Of a stretch of DNA of 10,578 nucleotides, positions 1 to 7,319 are shown piece after piece. A program made the translations under genes and the position numbers. The notes beneath the pieces were generated by a model. It saw only the letters and a program-made list of their open reading frames with translations. It did no database searches and was not told the origin of the DNA. Within the stretch, counting starts at the first letter, position 1. Each line of letters begins with the position of its first letter. The DNA comes from RUG11237 sp964450185 (GTDB lineage: Bacteria > Bacillota > Clostridia > Lachnospirales > Lachnospiraceae). The stretch lies in the NCBI GenBank assembly GCA_964450185.1, contig CAYVCL010000089.1, positions 1 through 10,578 of the forward strand. The letters run 5' to 3'.

Positions 1-1
1 T

Positions 2-20
2 GGAAGCGTTTACCGCTTCC
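2..20 (-). terminator. Hairpin downstream of tRNA-Ser, possible terminator
   Basis: The arms GGAAGCG (2-8) and CGCTTCC (14-20) pair perfectly around a 5-base loop, just 3 bases past the tRNA 3' end. The T-tract expected of an intrinsic terminator would lie outside the window, so termination is inferred. A processing hairpin is the alternative. Confidence 0.55.
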
Positions 21-23
21 AAA

Positions 24-111
24 CGGAGAAAGAGGGATTTGAACCCTCGCGCCGCGTGAACGACCTACACCCTTAGCAGGGGCGCCTCTTCGGCCTCTTG
101 AGTATTTCTCC
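24..111 (-). tRNA. tRNA-Ser (anticodon GCU)
   Basis: Read on the minus strand, this 88-nt gene folds as a class II tRNA. The acceptor stem is GGAGAAA/TTTCTCC with discriminator G at 24. The D stem is CTC/GAG, and the anticodon stem CGCCC/GGGTG closes the loop CTGCTAA, giving anticodon GCT. It has the long variable arm typical of serine tRNAs, and its T arm is GAGGG TTCAAAT CCCTC. It decodes AGC and AGU. The 3' CCA is not encoded (the bases after the discriminator are TTT), so it must be added by the nucleotidyltransferase. The gene is preceded by its own strong promoter and followed by a hairpin. Confidence 0.96.
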
Positions 112-163
112 TTATCCGAATTTTACAATCCGTATTTAATTTTACGTTTCACACGCAAGAATT

Positions 164-192
164 AGTATATCAAAGCACTTAATATTTGTCAA
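164..192 (-). promoter_or_regulatory. Housekeeping (sigma-A type) promoter of tRNA-Ser
   Basis: On the minus strand a perfect -35 TTGACA (187-192), a 17-bp spacer and a -10 TATACT (164-169) lie upstream of the tRNA. The predicted start near 157 gives a leader of about 45 nt before the mature 5' end at 111. Near-consensus strength fits a stable RNA gene. Confidence 0.85.
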
Positions 193-318
193 TCGTTTTT
201 TCACTTTTTTGTAATTTTTCTTTGATTATTTCTTTCGCAGCCACATTTTCCTCTGTCACTGTTTCTTCTATATTATATCCTCTATTATAAATTTTAATAC
301 TTTTTATAAATATTTCTT
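193..318. other. AT-rich spacer between divergent tRNA-Ser and relQ promoters
   Basis: Between the two divergent promoters lies an AT-rich stretch with no recognisable RNA gene, terminator or repeat. On the minus strand a 48-codon frame starting at TTG (323-325) and ending TAA (179-181) crosses it. It has no RBS and overlaps both promoters, so I do not call a gene. Confidence 0.5.
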
Positions 319-347
319 TTGCCAAAGGTAGGGAGGTACCTTATAAT
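319..347 (+). promoter_or_regulatory. Promoter of relQ
   Basis: The -35 TTGCCA (319-324), a 17-bp spacer and a consensus -10 TATAAT (342-347) precede relQ. The predicted start near 354 leaves a leader of about 35 nt. A second TATAAT at 349-354 has no comparable -35 partner. A Shine-Dalgarno sequence AGGAG at 374-378 sits 10 bases before the ATG at 389. Confidence 0.75.
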
Positions 348-388
348 CTATAATGTAAAAGCTACATATATTTAGGAGAAAAGGATTT

Positions 389-1069
389 ATGATTGACAAC
401 GAATTTGAGAAAACTATTTTGCGAACCTCCAACCCCAATGTTTTTAAAGAGGGAACTTTATTTGATAATCCGGAGGCATTTCATGAACTTATGACACATT
501 ATTATTGTGCCATTCGGGAAGTCACTACAAAATTAGAAGTTTTAAATGATGAATTGAGTATAAAAAGCAAGCACAGTCCGATTGAAGATATTCGCTCCAG
601 AGTAAAATCTCCGGAAAGCATTGCAAAGAAGCTTCAGAAAAAGGGACTGGAACTGAACACTGCCAATATTATCAGAAATCTTGATGACGTAGCCGGCATC
701 CGGGTAATTTGTTCTTTTGTGGATGATATCTTTGATATTGCAAAAATGCTTACCTGCCAGGATGATATTACTCTGATTGAAAGCAAAAATTATATTAAGT
801 TCCCGAAAGAGAATGGCTACCGCAGTCTGCATCTTATTGTGGAAATCCCAATCTTTTTATCCACCGGCAAAAAGCCTATGCGAGTGGAAGTACAGATTCG
901 TACCATTGCCATGGATTTCTGGGCAAGTCTGGAGCATCAACTGAAATATAAAAAGAATATTCCTAACGCCGAAGAAATCAGTCTGGAGCTGAAGGAATGT
1001 GCAGATATTATTTCTGCCACTGATTTACGTATGCAGGATATTCGCAACAAATTAAACATCACCAATTAA
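389..1069 (+). CDS. relQ: Small alarmone synthetase, RelQ-type GTP pyrophosphokinase
   Basis: This cytosolic enzyme of 226 aa is expected to transfer pyrophosphate from ATP to the 3'-OH of GDP or GTP, making (p)ppGpp. It has only the RelA/SpoT synthetase domain and lacks the hydrolase, TGS and ACT domains, as usual for RelQ/YjbM-type proteins of 210-230 aa. Visible motifs are RVKSPESIAKKL (71-82), DDVAGIRV (99-106), the substrate-binding stretch YIKFPKENGYRSLH (135-148) with its conserved Tyr and Arg, EVQIRT (167-172) and FWASLEH (177-183). The start is supported by AGGAG 10 bases upstream and a clear promoter. It is monocistronic and ends at a shared bidirectional terminator. RelQ rather than RelP is chosen from the overall motif wording, so the family is certain and the subfamily likely. 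Confidence 0.93.
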   Translation: MIDNEFEKTILRTSNPNVFKEGTLFDNPEAFHELMTHYYCAIREVTTKLEVLNDELSIKSKHSPIEDIRSRVKSPESIAKKLQKKGLELNTANIIRNLDDVAGIRVICSFVDDIFDIAKMLTCQDDITLIESKNYIKFPKENGYRSLHLIVEIPIFLSTGKKPMRVEVQIRTIAMDFWASLEHQLKYKKNIPNAEEISLELKECADIISATDLRMQDIRNKLNITN

Positions 1070-1117
1070 AAATAGCAGAAGCAGAGGTTAATTTCCCTCT
1101 ACTTCTGCTATTTTTTT
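1070..1117. terminator. Bidirectional intrinsic terminator between relQ and plsC
   Basis: A long hairpin has arms AATAGCAGAAG (1071-1081) and CTTCTGCTATT (1102-1112), extended inward by AGAGG/CCTCT (1083-1087 with 1096-1100) after one C-A mismatch. On the plus strand it ends in seven T (1111-1117), which stops relQ transcripts. On the minus strand it runs into a T-rich stretch at 1066-1070, which stops the acyltransferase cluster. The plsC stop codon (1088-1090) lies in the loop, so the last codons of plsC form one arm. Confidence 0.88.
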
Positions 1118-1813
1118 CTCTATCTGCTCTTTTACATACTGGGCAATTTCCACTGTTTTCATATCTTTGTAATCTTCGTAGTACAAAGGTTTTAAATAAT
1201 GAAGATGCACAGTAACTGGAGCTATAGAATGGGTGTCAAACACTTTGTAAGAGTCCAGTAATGCCACCGGCACAATGGGACACTTCGCCTTTACAGCCCC
1301 TTTAAAGCTTCCACCTTTGAATTCTAACAGTTTGTTTCCGTTTTTAGAACGGGTTCCTTCTGCAAAAATCACAAAGTTTCTGCCTTCTTTTATCTGTTTT
1401 GTCATTTCCAGAATAACCTGCATTGACTGGCGCACATCTTCTCTGTCCATTTCCAAAGCTCTCAATGCCAGGAAAATGTTTTTTAATAAAGGAATCTGCA
1501 TTAATTCCTTTTTCATAACTACGGTAAATGGATGCGGATGCACTTCCAGCATAGTTAACACATCATACAGCCCCTGATGGTTCGGAAACATAACATAGCC
1601 GTTTTTATCCGGAAGATTTTCCAGACCATGCACATCTACTTTTACTTTACCGCCCCAGTTGGCACTTTTGGTTATTTGTTTGATAAAAGCAAACACTTTC
1701 TCCTCGTTATACTTTTTTGCATAACTTTTGGAGGTGCTTACATATAACAATTTTACAAGATAATATGGAAGAATAAAAAAATTCTTCAAGAACATGATTA
1801 CAATTCTTTTCAT
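1088..1813 (-). CDS. plsC: 1-acyl-sn-glycerol-3-phosphate acyltransferase (PlsC family)
   Basis: This is a 241-aa membrane-associated acyltransferase expected to acylate lysophosphatidic acid to phosphatidic acid in phospholipid synthesis. The N-terminus (about 1-27) is basic and then hydrophobic, fitting membrane anchoring. The catalytic H-X4-D motif is NHQGLYD (His79, Asp84). The glycerol-phosphate-binding motif is FAEGTRSKNG (150-159), and the CPIVPVAL block (178-185) is also typical. Length matches the family (about 240 aa). The ATG lies 6 bases after the fumarase beta stop codon, and AAAGGT overlapping that stop is the likely RBS, so it appears to be the last gene of the fumarase cluster. 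Acyl-donor specificity cannot be read from sequence. The family call is secure. Confidence 0.9.
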   Translation of the reverse strand: MKRIVIMFLKNFFILPYYLVKLLYVSTSKSYAKKYNEEKVFAFIKQITKSANWGGKVKVDVHGLENLPDKNGYVMFPNHQGLYDVLTMLEVHPHPFTVVMKKELMQIPLLKNIFLALRALEMDREDVRQSMQVILEMTKQIKEGRNFVIFAEGTRSKNGNKLLEFKGGSFKGAVKAKCPIVPVALLDSYKVFDTHSIAPVTVHLHYLKPLYYEDYKDMKTVEIAQYVKEQIEKKIAEVEGN

Positions 1814-1819
1814 AATATT

Positions 1820-2368
1820 TTACCTTTGATAATCCTGAATCGCTGTTTCATATAAATTGTTTCCCTGAGAATCAATTACTACAATGACCGGGAAATTTTC
1901 TACTTCCAGTTTGCGGATTGCTTCTGTTCCTAAATCATCATATGCAATTACTTCTGATTTTTTGATACATTTTGAAAGAAGTGCGCCTGCACCTCCAACC
2001 GCTGCAAAATATACCGCCTGATTGCGTACGATTGCGTCAGAAACCGCTTGCGAACGTTTTCCCTTGCCAATCATACCTTTTAAGCCTAAATCAAGCAAAG
2101 ATGGAGCATATTTGTCCATTCTGCTGGCTGTAGTAGGGCCTGCAGAGCCGATTGGTCTGCCTTCTCTGGCTGGTGATGGTCCCATATAATAAATTACATT
2201 ATTTTCCATATCTAAAGGAAGCTTTTCACCCTGTTCCAAAGCTTCGTACATACGTTTGTGCGCCGCATCTCTTGCTGTGTATATGGTTCCGGTAATATAA
2301 ACATAGTCACCGGATTTCAAATCTTTCACATCTTCACTGGTAAAAGGAGCATTTATATATTTATCCAT
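1820..2368 (-). CDS. Class I fumarate hydratase, beta subunit (Fe-S hydro-lyase)
   Basis: This 182-aa subunit corresponds to the C-terminal domain of single-chain class I fumarases and to TtdB of L-tartrate dehydratase. With the alpha subunit it would interconvert fumarate and L-malate. Typical blocks are GPSPAREGRPIGSAGPTT (63-80, substrate-binding loop), GKGKRS (101-106), AVYFAAVGGAGAL (118-130) and a C-terminal ENFPVIVVIDSQGNN (157-171). The start is fixed by AGGAGG (2375-2380) six bases upstream, which overlaps the alpha stop codon, so the two subunits are probably translationally coupled. Tartrate or another hydroxy-diacid as substrate is a weaker alternative, since the dehydratases share this fold. 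No tartrate transporter is present. Confidence 0.9.
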   Translation of the reverse strand: MDKYINAPFTSEDVKDLKSGDYVYITGTIYTARDAAHKRMYEALEQGEKLPLDMENNVIYYMGPSPAREGRPIGSAGPTTASRMDKYAPSLLDLGLKGMIGKGKRSQAVSDAIVRNQAVYFAAVGGAGALLSKCIKKSEVIAYDDLGTEAIRKLEVENFPVIVVIDSQGNNLYETAIQDYQR

Positions 2369-2378
2369 AGCGCGCCTC

Positions 2379-3224
2379 CTATATAGTTCTTACAATATGA
2401 CGGTTAACATGGCAACAGATATTAATTCCTACCGGAAGACCTGCAATATGTGTCGGATAGGTTTCAATATTTACTGCAAGGGCGGTCATTCTTCCACCTA
2501 AGCCGCCTGGTCCAATACCGAGATTATTGATTTTTTCCAACATTTCTTCTTCCAGATCTTTTACATAAGGAATAGTTGAGCGTTCTTCCATATTTCTGGT
2601 TAACGCATGTTTTGCCATAATCGCACATTTTTCAAAAGTTCCACCGATACCTACACCTACTACCATAGGAGGGCAGGCATTTGGACCTGCGTCTTTTACC
2701 GCTGTAAGAATGGCATTCTTTACGCCTTCGATTCCATCTGCCGGTTTTAACATAAATACACGGCTCATATTTTCACTTCCGAAGCCTTTTGGTGCCACGG
2801 TAATCTTGATTTTATCACCACTGACAATGCTATAGTGAATGATAGCCGGTGTGTTATCCTTGGTATTTTCGCGGATAATCGGATCAGAAACTACGGATTT
2901 ACGAAGGAAACCTTCCACGTAACCCTGACGGACACCTTCGTTGATTGCAGCTTCTAAATCGCCACCTTCCACATGCACATCCTGTCCTACTTCCACAAAA
3001 ATAACTGCCATACCTGTATCCTGACAGATAGGAATGGTGTCAGCTCCTGCAATCTGCAGATTTTCCTGAAGCTGATTTAAAATCTGTTTTCCCAAAGGAG
3101 ATTCTTCTTTCTCCACGGCATCTTTCATGGCTTTATCCATATCTTTTGACAAATAGTGATTTGCCTCGATACACATTTCTTTGATTGTTTTTGTAATTTC
3201 TTCTGTTTTTACTGTACGAATCAT
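2379..3224 (-). CDS. Class I fumarate hydratase, alpha subunit ([4Fe-4S])
   Basis: This 281-aa subunit carries the oxygen-labile [4Fe-4S] cluster of a two-subunit class I fumarase. The likely cluster ligands are Cys67 in CQDTG (67-71), Cys184 in NACPP (182-186), and Cys270 or Cys271 in NICCHVNRH. KGFGSENMS (146-154) and GVGIGGTFEKC (190-200) are further family blocks. Length fits separate alpha subunits (about 280 aa). The ATG is preceded by a G-run (GGGGG about 6 bases upstream), a weaker RBS than that of beta. It starts 12 bases after the regulator gene, suggesting co-transcription. The role is probably the reductive or oxidative branch of an incomplete TCA cycle in an anaerobe. It could be annotated as a tartrate dehydratase alpha subunit by homology alone. 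Confidence 0.9.
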   Translation of the reverse strand: MIRTVKTEEITKTIKEMCIEANHYLSKDMDKAMKDAVEKEESPLGKQILNQLQENLQIAGADTIPICQDTGMAVIFVEVGQDVHVEGGDLEAAINEGVRQGYVEGFLRKSVVSDPIIRENTKDNTPAIIHYSIVSGDKIKITVAPKGFGSENMSRVFMLKPADGIEGVKNAILTAVKDAGPNACPPMVVGVGIGGTFEKCAIMAKHALTRNMEERSTIPYVKDLEEEMLEKINNLGIGPGGLGGRMTALAVNIETYPTHIAGLPVGINICCHVNRHIVRTI

Positions 3225-3236
3225 AGTATTCCCCCA

Positions 3237-4325
3237 TTAATAATCAAGAGATTTCATATATTTCATGTAATTTACTACCATCAATGCAATTTTAAAGGTC
3301 AATGCATCGTCAAACACACGAATATCCAATCCTGTACTCTTTTGCAATTTTTCTAAACGATATACTAACGTATTTCTATGTACAAACAACTGTCTGGATG
3401 TTTCAGAAACATTCAGATTGTTCTCGAAAAATTTGTTTATGGTAATCAATGTTTCTTCATCGAAAGTATCCGGCATAGCATCATGGAATACTTCATTCAT
3501 AAACATTTCACACAAAGACATTGGCAACTGATAAATCAAACGTCCGATTCCTAAGGAGCTGTATCCTACCACTGTCTTTTCTGTATAAAAGATTTTTCCT
3601 ACGTCCAAAGCCATTTTTGCTTCCTTGTAGGATTTTGAAATTTCTTTGATTTCGCCTACTACAGTTCCGTACGCAACCCGAACCTGTGTCATAGCTTCTG
3701 TATTCAGCATGTCCACCAATGTGTTGGCAATGTTAAATAATTCTTCATTGCTTTCGCTGTCTTTTAACTCTTTTACCAAAATGATGTTCTTTTCATCTAC
3801 TGCTGTGACGAAATCACCGCTTCTATTGGAGAAAAGACTTTTCACGGTTTCCATGGCATTGTTGTCTTTTTCTGTTTTTGTTTCTATTATATATACCACG
3901 CGCTTTGCTTCTACCGGAATGTGAAGTTTTTTCGCTCTGTTGTAAATATCCACCAGCAAAAGATTATCAAGAATCAGATTCTGGATAAAATTGTTTTTAT
4001 CGAATCTTTCTTTGTATGCGATAATCAAATTCTGTATCTGGCACACAGCGACTTTTCCAATCATGTAAGCATCTTCACTGTCACCCTTTGCCACTAGCAC
4101 GTTTTCTAACTGTCTGTCATCATATACCTTAAAAAAGTGATACCCCCTTATGACCTGACTATCTGCTGCTGAATCAGCAAAAGCCTGCACTTCGGTTGGC
4201 TGAATTTCATCTACGTCGTATGTCGTCGCAAGAACTACCCCATCTAAATCCATTACGCATAAATCGATTTTTGTAATTCCCCGAAGTTCATCAATACTTG
4301 TCTGTATAATCTGGTTTGCTATCAC
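3237..4325 (-). CDS. CdaR-family transcriptional regulator (putative sugar diacid recognition, PucR-type HTH)
   Basis: A DNA-binding regulator of 362 aa when read from the GTG at 4325. The N-terminal part (about 1-130, beginning V/M-I-A-N-Q-I-I) resembles the putative sugar diacid recognition domain of CdaR. The middle is a PucR/CdaR GGDEF-like region. The C-terminus has a PucR-type helix-turn-helix (about 305-335, NVSETSRQLFVHRNTLVYRL). I prefer GTG 4325 because AAAGGAG lies 8 bases upstream and family members begin at this point. The ATG at 4397 would add 24 basic residues, lacks an RBS, and lies in the predicted promoter. Being first in the cluster with fumarase suggests control by a dicarboxylate, which is inference only. 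Ligand and targets are unknown. Confidence 0.88.
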   Translation of the reverse strand: MIANQIIQTSIDELRGITKIDLCVMDLDGVVLATTYDVDEIQPTEVQAFADSAADSQVIRGYHFFKVYDDRQLENVLVAKGDSEDAYMIGKVAVCQIQNLIIAYKERFDKNNFIQNLILDNLLLVDIYNRAKKLHIPVEAKRVVYIIETKTEKDNNAMETVKSLFSNRSGDFVTAVDEKNIILVKELKDSESNEELFNIANTLVDMLNTEAMTQVRVAYGTVVGEIKEISKSYKEAKMALDVGKIFYTEKTVVGYSSLGIGRLIYQLPMSLCEMFMNEVFHDAMPDTFDEETLITINKFFENNLNVSETSRQLFVHRNTLVYRLEKLQKSTGLDIRVFDDALTFKIALMVVNYMKYMKSLDY

Positions 4326-4368
4326 GAGATTCACTCCTTTATTTGTCAATTTTAGCCTACATTTTTTA

Positions 4369-4397
4369 ATTCTAAACCAATCACGTGATAAAAGCAA
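4369..4397 (-). promoter_or_regulatory. Predicted promoter of the regulator-fumarase cluster with internal palindrome
   Basis: On the minus strand a weak -35 TTGCTT (4392-4397), a 17-bp spacer and -10 TAGAAT (4369-4374) lie about 45 bp before the GTG start. The spacer holds the perfect 10-bp palindrome ATCACGTGAT (4380-4389). Its place between the two hexamers is what one expects of a repressor operator. The promoter is only moderately convincing. No strong terminator separates it from phnX, so read-through from the phosphonate operon is also possible. Confidence 0.5.
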
Positions 4398-4414
4398 GCG
4401 ATTTTATACTATAT

Positions 4415-5188
4415 TTAGACTATTACAAAGTCTGCTAACTCTGCCAGTGTAAGAAATACTTCATCTGCTCCTGCATTTTTAAATTTTTCTGCAGTTTCTG
4501 CACATTTCTTTTCCTGTTCTTCTTTGGAGAGCGCCTGGTATTCTTCCTCCGTCAGTCCCATTTCTGAGCTTCCTACAATTATTCCCACAGAAAATACTCC
4601 TGCATTTTTTCCTTCTTTTATATCAGAAGTGGTATCTCCCGCCTTGATAATTCGTCTTACATCCATAAGCTGTAATGCTTTCATATTTTCATAAATCATG
4701 TATGGATATGGTCTTCCCACATTGTTTGTGGAATCCGGACTAAACCACACGTCCGGGGCATAACCTTTTTCTTTTGCCAACGGCACAACAATGTCCATCA
4801 TTTTATCGGTGTATCCTGTGGTGGAACCGATTTTGATTCCATGTTCTCTTAATTTCTTTACCGCTACCGCTGTTTCTTTCTTAGGTTCTGCATAAAGATG
4901 TAAAATACTTAACAGCTTTTCTTCAAATATAGAAAATAATTTCTGTGCATCTTCGTCTGTTGGCTCATTCTGATATTTTTCTACCCAACAAGATTTGATT
5001 CTTGGCATGTTTAACATGGTGCGGATATGATCGATTTTTAATATTCCCATCGGCTCTCTCACTTCTTCCATGGTAGGCTCTATGCCATATTCCTTAAACA
5101 CTTCCACAAATGCCTGCACCGGTGCAAAACTTCCAAAGTCTACGGTTGTTCCTGCCCAGTCAAAAATCACTGCATCCCATTTACTCAT
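4415..5188 (-). CDS. phnX: Phosphonoacetaldehyde hydrolase (phosphonatase)
   Basis: A cytosolic HAD-superfamily enzyme of 257 aa that hydrolyses phosphonoacetaldehyde to acetaldehyde and phosphate. The residues known from the Bacillus cereus enzyme are visible. The nucleophile is Asp10 in DWAGTT (10-15). The Schiff-base lysine is Lys51 in MGILKIDHIR. The GRPYP block (159-163) holds an active-site Arg160, and AGDTTSD (183-189) holds the Mg2+-binding acidic residues. The small cap domain lies at about 20-100. The start is supported by GGAGG (5198-5202) nine bases upstream, inside phnW. The first 8 bases overlap the end of phnW, indicating translational coupling. It is the last enzyme of the AEP pathway and the last gene of the operon. 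Confidence 0.96.
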   Translation of the reverse strand: MSKWDAVIFDWAGTTVDFGSFAPVQAFVEVFKEYGIEPTMEEVREPMGILKIDHIRTMLNMPRIKSCWVEKYQNEPTDEDAQKLFSIFEEKLLSILHLYAEPKKETAVAVKKLREHGIKIGSTTGYTDKMMDIVVPLAKEKGYAPDVWFSPDSTNNVGRPYPYMIYENMKALQLMDVRRIIKAGDTTSDIKEGKNAGVFSVGIIVGSSEMGLTEEEYQALSKEEQEKKCAETAEKFKNAGADEVFLTLAELADFVIV

Positions 5189-6281
5189 GATTGTATTCCT
5201 CCAAAAACGCTTTCACAATTTCGCTTAATTTTAAAATGTCTTCTTTATAGATTTCACCGATATTTCCAACTCGGAAAGTTTCTGCCTCTGTTACTTTTCC
5301 CGGATAAATTGCATATCCTCTTTCTTTAATGTAGTGATACATTTCCTCAAACTTGAAATGACAATTTTCCGGATAAAAGAAAGTAGTGATGATTGGTCCT
5401 TGGTGAACACCATCAATGTATGGTTTCATTCCAAGTTCGCCCATCTTTTCAATCAAAAGTTCATTGTTTTCTCTGTATCTTCTGCTTCTTGCTTCAATTC
5501 CACCTTCTTCTCTTAATTCCTTCATTGCCTGATAGAACGCAAGCACTACGTGGGTTGGTGAGGTAAAACGCCACTTTCCATCTACTTCCATAGTTTTCCA
5601 CTGTTCGTATAAATCCAAAGAAAGACTTCTTGCTTTTCCTGCGCTGGCAATTAGCAAATCTTTTCTTGCGATAATATAGGAGAATCCCGGCACACCCTGA
5701 ATACATTTATTGGCACTGCTGATTAAAAAGTCGATTCCCCAGTCTTTCATTGGAATGTCCACGCCACCAAAGCTGCTCATGGCATCCACAATAAATACTC
5801 TGTTCTGTGCTTTTACCACTTTTCCAACGGCTTCAATATCATTTAGAATACCGGAAGTAGTTTCGCTATGCACCATGGATACATGGGTAATCCCGGTATC
5901 CTGCTTCAAAATTTCTTCTATTTTTTTTGCATCTATAATTTCGCTGTAATGCTGGTTAGTTATTTCAAACTGAAGTTCTGCGTGTTTCGCAATATCTCCC
6001 ATACGTTCTCCATAAGCACCGTTGGCAGCAATCAAAAGCCTGTCTTCTTTTCCTACCACACTGGTAAGTACAGATTCCACTCCAAAAGTTCCGCTTCCCT
6101 GCATTAAGATAACGGTATATTCTTCTTCTGACACATGAGCCAGTTTTAAAAGCTCTTTTCTGATTTCCTGTGTAATCTGTTTGTAATCCTCATCCCAGGT
6201 GCAGTGATCTACCATCATCTGCTGTTTTACAGTATCTGTTGTTGTAAGTGGTCCCGGTGTTAATAATTTATATTGAATCAT
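5181..6281 (-). CDS. phnW: 2-aminoethylphosphonate--pyruvate transaminase
   Basis: A PLP-dependent class V aminotransferase of 366 aa that converts AEP plus pyruvate to phosphonoacetaldehyde plus L-alanine. The N-terminal signature LLTPGPLTTT (6-15) and the DHCTWDEDY segment (25-33) are typical of PhnW. GSGTFGVES (62-70) contacts the cofactor phosphate. VDAMSSFGG (165-173) contains the Asp166 that pairs with the pyridine nitrogen. SSANKCIQG (188-196) has the Schiff-base Lys192, near Lys194 of the Salmonella enzyme. Length matches the family. An RBS GAGG lies 7 bases before the ATG, and the gap from the binding-protein gene is 33 bases. Its product is the substrate of PhnX, encoded by the overlapping gene. 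Confidence 0.96.
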   Translation of the reverse strand: MIQYKLLTPGPLTTTDTVKQQMMVDHCTWDEDYKQITQEIRKELLKLAHVSEEEYTVILMQGSGTFGVESVLTSVVGKEDRLLIAANGAYGERMGDIAKHAELQFEITNQHYSEIIDAKKIEEILKQDTGITHVSMVHSETTSGILNDIEAVGKVVKAQNRVFIVDAMSSFGGVDIPMKDWGIDFLISSANKCIQGVPGFSYIIARKDLLIASAGKARSLSLDLYEQWKTMEVDGKWRFTSPTHVVLAFYQAMKELREEGGIEARSRRYRENNELLIEKMGELGMKPYIDGVHQGPIITTFFYPENCHFKFEEMYHYIKERGYAIYPGKVTEAETFRVGNIGEIYKEDILKLSEIVKAFLEEYNHE

Positions 6282-6314
6282 GTTATATCCTCTTTTCTAC
6301 TAATTTTTATCTGC

Positions 6315-7319
6315 TTATTTACATTCTTCTGATAATTTCTGATGCTGTTCTAATAAGTCTACTGTAAGTGGTTCAGAAAATACCTTTGGATTCGCTGACA
6401 TATTTTCTTTGTTTGTTTCTTCTCCTTCGTATAATGCCAGTGGGTAATTCGCCTGTAAATCTTCTCTACCATTTTCAATGATACATTTTGCCATTTCCAT
6501 AGCTTTTTCGTTTGTCTTATCTCCCTTGTCTACCACAGCTACAGATTCTGTAAGACTGAAGTTTCCTTCTGCCGGGTCTACAAAGTCGATTGGAAGTCCT
6601 TCTGCTTTGTCTGCTACTGCTTGCTGGCGAAGTCCGAATCCGATTGCCACTTCTCCTGCGCGAACTTTCTTTAATGGAGCAGAACCGGAAGATTCAATGT
6701 GAGCGCCTGCATTTTTGTAAATAGTTGTTAACACTTCTTTTGCTCCGTCCTCACCATATTCAGAAACCAAGCCCTGAATTAAAAGCCATGCTGTTGAGGA
6801 AGAAGACACATCTGTTACAGAAATAAATCCTTCATATACAGGATCCGCTAAATCCTTTAAAGAAGTAGGCATTGGAAGATTATTTTCTGCCATCAGTTCT
6901 GTATTTACAATAATCGTTCCCTCCTGTGCTGTAATTGGTGCACAGTAATTTGGAAATTCATCTAAAGTATTTACATCAAAGGTAAGTTCTTTAAACATCT
7001 GATTTTTTTCCTGAGCACTGTCAACATAGAAGGTACTCATAGTAACTAAGTCTGCTTCCAGATTAGTACCTTCTGCCAAAAGCTTTCCACCTAATTCAGA
7101 GGTTCCGAATGTCTGGAAAATGTACTGTCCCTCAAAACCGTTGTTGTCTAAAGCTGCTTTCATTGCTTCTACCGCTTCATCATCTGCGTTAGAATAAATA
7201 ACAACTTCCTCTGACTCATTTGCACCACAACCTGTTGTTCCAAGTACGGAAACCCCCAATACTGCCGCCATAACGAAAGAGGCAACTTTTCTCATTCCTA
7301 ATTTTTTCATATTCTTCAT
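6315..7319 (-). CDS. Substrate-binding lipoprotein module, possible independent start inside the fused gene
   Basis: The 3' part of the fused frame looks like a whole gene for a 334-aa binding lipoprotein. It has AAGGAG (7332-7337) 12 bases before the ATG at 7319 (further in-frame ATGs at 7310 and 7295), a signal peptide with basic MKNMKKLGMRK, a hydrophobic stretch, and a lipobox ending at Cys31. The mature part begins with the acidic GANESEEVVIYSNADDEA and has the GTSELGGKL and ADLVTMST blocks of iron/AEP-type binding proteins (PhnS/FutA-like). It would capture AEP outside the membrane. If translated only as part of the fusion, signal peptidase II cleavage before Cys583 would still release it. 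Whether ribosomes start here cannot be decided by reading. Confidence 0.55.
   Translation of the reverse strand: MKNMKKLGMRKVASFVMAAVLGVSVLGTTGCGANESEEVVIYSNADDEAVEAMKAALDNNGFEGQYIFQTFGTSELGGKLLAEGTNLEADLVTMSTFYVDSAQEKNQMFKELTFDVNTLDEFPNYCAPITAQEGTIIVNTELMAENNLPMPTSLKDLADPVYEGFISVTDVSSSSTAWLLIQGLVSEYGEDGAKEVLTTIYKNAGAHIESSGSAPLKKVRAGEVAIGFGLRQQAVADKAEGLPIDFVDPAEGNFSLTESVAVVDKGDKTNEKAMEMAKCIIENGREDLQANYPLALYEGEETNKENMSANPKVFSEPLTVDLLEQHQKLSEECK

Noticed and set aside
542..832. Open frame of 96 codons on the minus strand inside relQ
   Set aside because: It is antisense to a gene with all RelA/SpoT synthetase motifs, has no RBS, and its protein is not recognisable.
4332..4334. Alternative GTG start for the CdaR-family regulator
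   Set aside because: This GTG overlaps the AAAGGAG Shine-Dalgarno sequence itself, so it has no usable upstream RBS. GTG 4325 is better placed.
4326..4414. Terminator between phnX and the regulator gene
   Set aside because: The 89-bp gap has only the 10-bp palindrome and weak short pairings without a stem followed by a T-run, so I do not call a terminator.
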